From Methanobacteriota archaeon (lineage in GTDB: Archaea > Thermoplasmatota > Poseidoniia > Poseidoniales > Thalassarchaeaceae), in NCBI GenBank assembly GCA_002712645.1, contig PAUH01000001.1, forward strand, positions 11,569-19,267: a stretch of DNA of 7,699 nucleotides. The letters run 5' to 3'. Below are positions 5,740 through 7,699 of the stretch, in pieces. Position 1 is the stretch's first letter, and each line of letters begins with the position of its first letter. Below the pieces are notes generated by a model that was not told the DNA's origin, did no database searches, and saw only the letters and a program-made list of their open reading frames with translations. The position numbers were made by a program, and so were the translations under genes.

Positions 5740-6041
5740 CTGGTTATTCCTTGTTCGAATGTAAGTGATTCGGCGGCTGTTCCCTCCACGCATACTTACC
5801 AATACGGCAAGTACGACAGGTGGTTCACGAACACCTCAAGGTTAGCCAAAAGGCGTACACTCGGCACCCCTATTTAATGCTGGCAGTTAGGATCTAGGCA
5901 AACAATGAGCCAGAAAGCGAAACTAAAAAACGCCATCTGAGCAGCGCCGGCTTATTCAAAATATTTCTAAGGGGGGTTAGGAATGTACGTTGCCGCCCTT
6001 TTTTGTCTGTGGCTGAGGCGGACGCCTAAGGCGTAGTCTTT
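5740..6041. other. Intergenic region between the repeat protein and the Cys/His protein genes
   Basis: No supported gene is seen. On the reverse strand a 20-codon frame (5874-5936) encodes a hydrophobic peptide that looks like a signal sequence cut short; it has no ribosome binding site. A bulged inverted repeat, AGGTGGTTC/GAACACCT, lies at 5818-5836, and GTAAGT/ACTTAC pairs at 5761-5766 with 5794-5799. No clear promoter was found. Confidence 0.45.
5748..5752 (-). promoter_or_regulatory. Ribosome binding site deciding the 5739 start
   Basis: AAGGA on the reverse strand, 8 bases upstream of the ATG at 5739. It favours the 93-residue form over the 114-residue frame that opens at 5802. Confidence 0.65.
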
Positions 6042-6043
6042 TT
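6022..6043 (+). terminator. Weak terminator-like hairpin, forward orientation
   Basis: ACGCC (6022-6026) and GGCGT (6030-6034) form a 5-bp stem with a 3-base loop, followed by AGTC and five T residues (6039-6043) on the forward strand. It would stop transcripts running antisense into the repeat-protein gene. The stem is short and the T-run is not immediately adjacent, so support is weak. Confidence 0.2.
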
Positions 6044-6644
6044 AGTTGCGGTACTTTTCTGGCAAGTGAATATTTGGGTTTGACTTCAGGTAGGCGAGGC
6101 CTAATTCATCAATTGAAGTCCGTCCGTGGAGGTACAACAAGGCCCCTTCATACTTCGCAAGTTCTCTGGCAACGTCTTTGTCAATTGATGTCAGCCCTTT
6201 AAGGTACAGACGCCCTCTAGTTTTCGACAATTCCTGAGCAACATCTTTGTCAATTGAAGTAAGCCCGCCCAGTTCCAGATGTCCTGTAAACTTCGCCAGT
6301 TCTTTAGCAACGTGTTTATCAATTGAAGTCAGGCCGTTAAGGTACAGATTCCCTATAAAATTCGACAATTCCTGAGCAACATCTTTGTCAATTGATGTCA
6401 GGCCTTTAAGCCGTAGATCCCCTTTAGCTTTCGACAATTCCTGAGCAACATCTTTGTCAATTGATGTCAGGCCTCTAAGTCGCAGATCCCCTTCAAAATT
6501 AGACGCTAACTCAGCGGCTTGTTTCGCAGTTAAAGCATGTTCATTATTCACAACTCGATCTTTAATGTTCCCGCTTGAAAAGTCTTCGGCCAAACAAAGA
6601 CTGCTACTGAAAACTAAACCAGCAGCAATTAAAAATCTCATCAT
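6042..6644 (-). CDS. Secreted protein of 23-residue leucine-rich-like repeats
   Basis: This encodes 200 residues. A signal peptide spans about residues 1-19, cleaved after CLA. Residues 52-166 are five exact-length 23-residue repeats with the core LxLxGLTSIDKDVAQELSK. They are preceded by a decayed half repeat (37-51) and followed by a diverged sixth copy (167-190) with one extra residue. Regular L-x-L strands and the GLTSID turn suggest a solenoid similar to leucine-rich repeats, probably a binding surface in the periplasm or cell envelope; no enzyme motif is present. There are two adjacent ATGs. GGAGG sits only one base from the first (6644) and four from the second (6641). The first also forms an ATGA overlap with the stop of a short upstream open frame, so 6644 is kept. 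The near-identical repeats imply recent duplication or homogenisation. Confidence 0.75.
   Translation of the reverse strand: MMRFLIAAGLVFSSSLCLAEDFSSGNIKDRVVNNEHALTAKQAAELASNFEGDLRLRGLTSIDKDVAQELSKAKGDLRLKGLTSIDKDVAQELSNFIGNLYLNGLTSIDKHVAKELAKFTGHLELGGLTSIDKDVAQELSKTRGRLYLKGLTSIDKDVARELAKYEGALLYLHGRTSIDELGLAYLKSNPNIHLPEKYRN
6147..6491 (-). repeat. Five tandem 69-bp repeats in the repeat-protein gene
   Basis: The 69-bp units encode residues 52-166 of the secreted repeat protein. The DNA segment for SIDKDVAQEL is almost identical between copies, while the positions that would face outward (after LxLxG, and the last three residues of each unit) vary. Such arrays readily change copy number by slippage or recombination. 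Confidence 0.85.
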
Positions 6645-6790
6645 TCCTCCCCGTATGGATTTAGTAGTGTGGTGGGTGCATTGTTCAGCATGTCGGACAG
6701 GTCATCATCGTCTTCGGGTGGATCGTCTCGCGTGGATCGTCTCGCATAGATGCAGTTTATCAGACAGTAAAAGAGCCGCTCCCAATCAAC
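6641..6790 (-). pseudogene. Short ORF apparently frameshifted by a 14-bp duplication
   Basis: A 49-codon reverse-strand frame fills the gap between the two-helix membrane gene and the repeat-protein gene. It ends in a TGA overlapping the next ATG (ATGA at 6641-6644). Its tail is acidic (residues reading DDPPEDDDDLSDMLNN) and ends NPYGEE. The frame has no ATG, GTG or TTG near its beginning. If one copy of the 14-bp tandem repeat at 6718-6745 is removed, the ATG at 6747 comes into frame with this tail and gives a complete 30-codon ORF. An alternative is that the tail belongs to the upstream membrane gene through a +1 shift near 6788. There is no ribosome binding site before ATG 6747. Confidence 0.3.
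6718..6745. repeat. Perfect 14-bp tandem duplication
   Basis: GTGGATCGTCTCGC occurs twice back to back (6718-6731 and 6732-6745), with a degraded similar segment just to the left (about 6701-6717). The unit length is not a multiple of three, so each copy shifts the reading frame crossing it. Confidence 0.9.
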
Positions 6791-6986
6791 CTATCGTCAA
6801 ATGCCTGTAAGTGATGTAGATGAGGGCAATCGCCACGGGCGCGGCTGCAAACAGAAGTCCGACTGTGCCTTGGTCACGAAATAGGAATCCAAGAAGAGCA
6901 AAGAGGACGGCAAGATAAAGAACCTTCTGAGCCCAAGACCAGATATGGGTGAGCCAAATCCTCATCTGTTTAGTGAGTATTATCAC
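6786..6986 (-). CDS. Small two-helix membrane protein
   Basis: This encodes 66 residues. Hydrophobic segments at about residues 21-36 and 42-59, joined by a short polar turn with Arg-Asp-Gln-Gly, indicate an inner-membrane hairpin. The N-terminus holds an amphipathic Trp-rich stretch. GTG 6986 is chosen because AAAGGGG lies 7 bases upstream; the internal ATG at 6965 has no ribosome binding site. I recognise no family. It lies 86 bases downstream of the deiodinase-like gene on the same strand and may be co-transcribed with it. An acidic open frame follows its stop in the next frame, so the protein may originally have been longer. Confidence 0.5.
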   Translation of the reverse strand: MIILTKQMRIWLTHIWSWAQKVLYLAVLFALLGFLFRDQGTVGLLFAAAPVAIALIYITYRHLTIG

Positions 6987-7008
6987 TCCACGACCCCTTT
7001 ATTGAACT

Positions 7009-7040
7009 TAGTCCCACTGGGGAACGCATGCTTGGGACTA
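7009..7040. repeat. 8-bp inverted repeat between two array genes
   Basis: TAGTCCCA at 7009-7016 is the exact reverse complement of TGGGACTA at 7033-7040, with a 16-base loop. It lies between the deiodinase-like gene and the two-helix membrane gene. No T-run follows on the reverse strand, so it is more likely an RNA-processing or attenuation structure than an intrinsic terminator, if it is anything. Confidence 0.5.
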
Positions 7041-7072
7041 CCACGGCAACGGCAAGTAACCACTTCTCATTG

Positions 7073-7699
7073 TCATTTATCTTTTTTTTCCAAAAGATGA
7101 TCCAAGAGGGGTGGCAACTGCCTGCTCGACTCCCGAGTCCCTCCTGCGGCAGCAATGCCTACATCAACAATTTTCCCATCTGCATCTACAACAAACAAAC
7201 GATTCGGCCATGGGGCATAGACATCTGCCACAGCATCATCAATGGTGTCAACAATTATTGGCATCCGCATCTGAATTCGCTCATTGAAATTTTCCGCTAA
7301 TTGACAACGCTCACTGAGTGTCGTTGGAGCATTCACCTTGAATTGATTATTTGGCACTTCCCTCCCACCAATGGGATGGGCTTCTCGAATGTAGATCATG
7401 AGAAAATTCACGTCATCGTGATACTCATCGAAAAGTGAATTGATCATCGACGTGCTTCGGACAAATGGAGGACATGTACAACTACCGAACACTAAAACAG
7501 TTGGTTTGCCCCGCAATTTAGAAAGGGTAACGACCTGAGATCCATCATAGTTACGGAGTGAAAAATCTGGGGCATCATCCCCGTTGCGTAACAATCCTTG
7601 ATTCCGAGCAGGTCGTCCAGCGCCCCCGGACCCGCGAGGCTGAGCCTGAACGACTTGAATCATCAAGCCCGAACAAAAGAAATAACAACAGATAATTCC
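7073..7699 (-). CDS. Secreted deiodinase-like thioredoxin-fold protein (5' partial)
   Basis: The frame runs open to the window edge, so the start is outside. The visible N-terminus is a hydrophobic signal-peptide core ending VVQAQ, so the protein is probably exported. Numbering from the in-frame TTG at 7666, a redoxin-type APDFSL is at 32-37. The active-site segment FGSCTCPPF (60-68) matches the FGSCT-U-PPF motif of iodothyronine deiodinases, with Cys65 (TGT, 7472-7474) in place of selenocysteine. IYIREAH (91-97), VDTIDDA (139-145) and PNRLFVVDADGKI (154-166) match the family's YIEEAH, VVDTMDNA and ERLYVI regions. Bacterial homologues exist; their substrates are largely unknown, and a thiol-redox or peroxide-reducing role is also possible. 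The C63-T-C65 arrangement could form a redox disulfide. It is the first visible gene of the reverse array. Confidence 0.85.
   Translation of the reverse strand, partial: GIICCYFFCSGLMIQVVQAQPRGSGGAGRPARNQGLLRNGDDAPDFSLRNYDGSQVVTLSKLRGKPTVLVFGSCTCPPFVRSTSMINSLFDEYHDDVNFLMIYIREAHPIGGREVPNNQFKVNAPTTLSERCQLAENFNERIQMRMPIIVDTIDDAVADVYAPWPNRLFVVDADGKIVDVGIAAAGGTRESSRQLPPLLDHLLEKKDK

Noticed and set aside
5874..5936. 20-codon hydrophobic peptide on the reverse strand
   Set aside because: No ribosome binding site and no continuation after the signal-like segment; at best a relic.
4598..6041. Integron gene cassettes in the reverse-strand array
   Set aside because: I looked in the gaps for paired attC core sites (RYYYAAC and GTTRRRY) with the expected spacing and complementarity and did not find a convincing pair. 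No integrase gene is in the window.
6454..6810. 118-codon forward frame
   Set aside because: It runs antisense to the signal-peptide end of the repeat-protein gene and has no features of its own.
6970..7155. 61-codon reverse frame overlapping the end of the deiodinase-like gene
   Set aside because: It lies in a different frame from the clear deiodinase coding region, has no domain or convincing start, and its end overlaps the next gene start only by chance.

Overview
The window looks like an accessory stretch of a planctomycete chromosome (Pirellulales/Rhodopirellula-like, moderate confidence). Pointers are a reverse-strand protein with a basic N-terminus followed by an LEPR-type sorting motif (here LEPK) and a DUF4114-like acidic motif, a secreted protein made of 23-residue leucine-rich-like repeats, and a secreted deiodinase/redoxin-family protein. 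There are no rRNA or tRNA genes, no transposase, no integrase and no CRISPR array.

Layout. Positions 1-398: no convincing gene. 399-809 (-): small exported LEPR/DUF4114-like protein. 810-1640: no convincing gene, but 1004-1374 is crowded with inverted repeats. 1641-4597 (+): a tight three-gene operon of a GT61-family glycosyltransferase, a D-2-hydroxyacid dehydrogenase homologue and an HpcH/HpaI-type aldolase; the first pair overlap by 14 bases and the second pair are 10 bases apart. 4598-4832: convergent gap. 4833-7699 (-): a one-directional array of small, mostly exported or membrane proteins. In transcription order these are the deiodinase-like protein (its 5' end is outside the window), a two-helix membrane protein, the repeat protein, a small Cys/His membrane protein with a possible coupled 39-residue ORF, and a BamE/SmpA-like secreted protein.

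How the genes may work together. The + operon plausibly makes or modifies a surface glycan: the aldolase would form or cleave a pyruvate-derived 2-keto acid, the dehydrogenase would act on a 2-keto/2-hydroxy acid, and GT61 would transfer a sugar. The substrates are not readable from sequence. The dehydrogenase is unusual: the positions of the family's catalytic His and Glu hold Lys and Ala.

The most interesting items are that altered dehydrogenase, the structured ORF-poor region ahead of the operon, the uncertain 5' end of the glycosyltransferase, a 14-bp tandem duplication that appears to frameshift a short ORF overlapping the repeat-protein start, and the Cys-containing deiodinase-like protein. 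I could not establish a complete new system.
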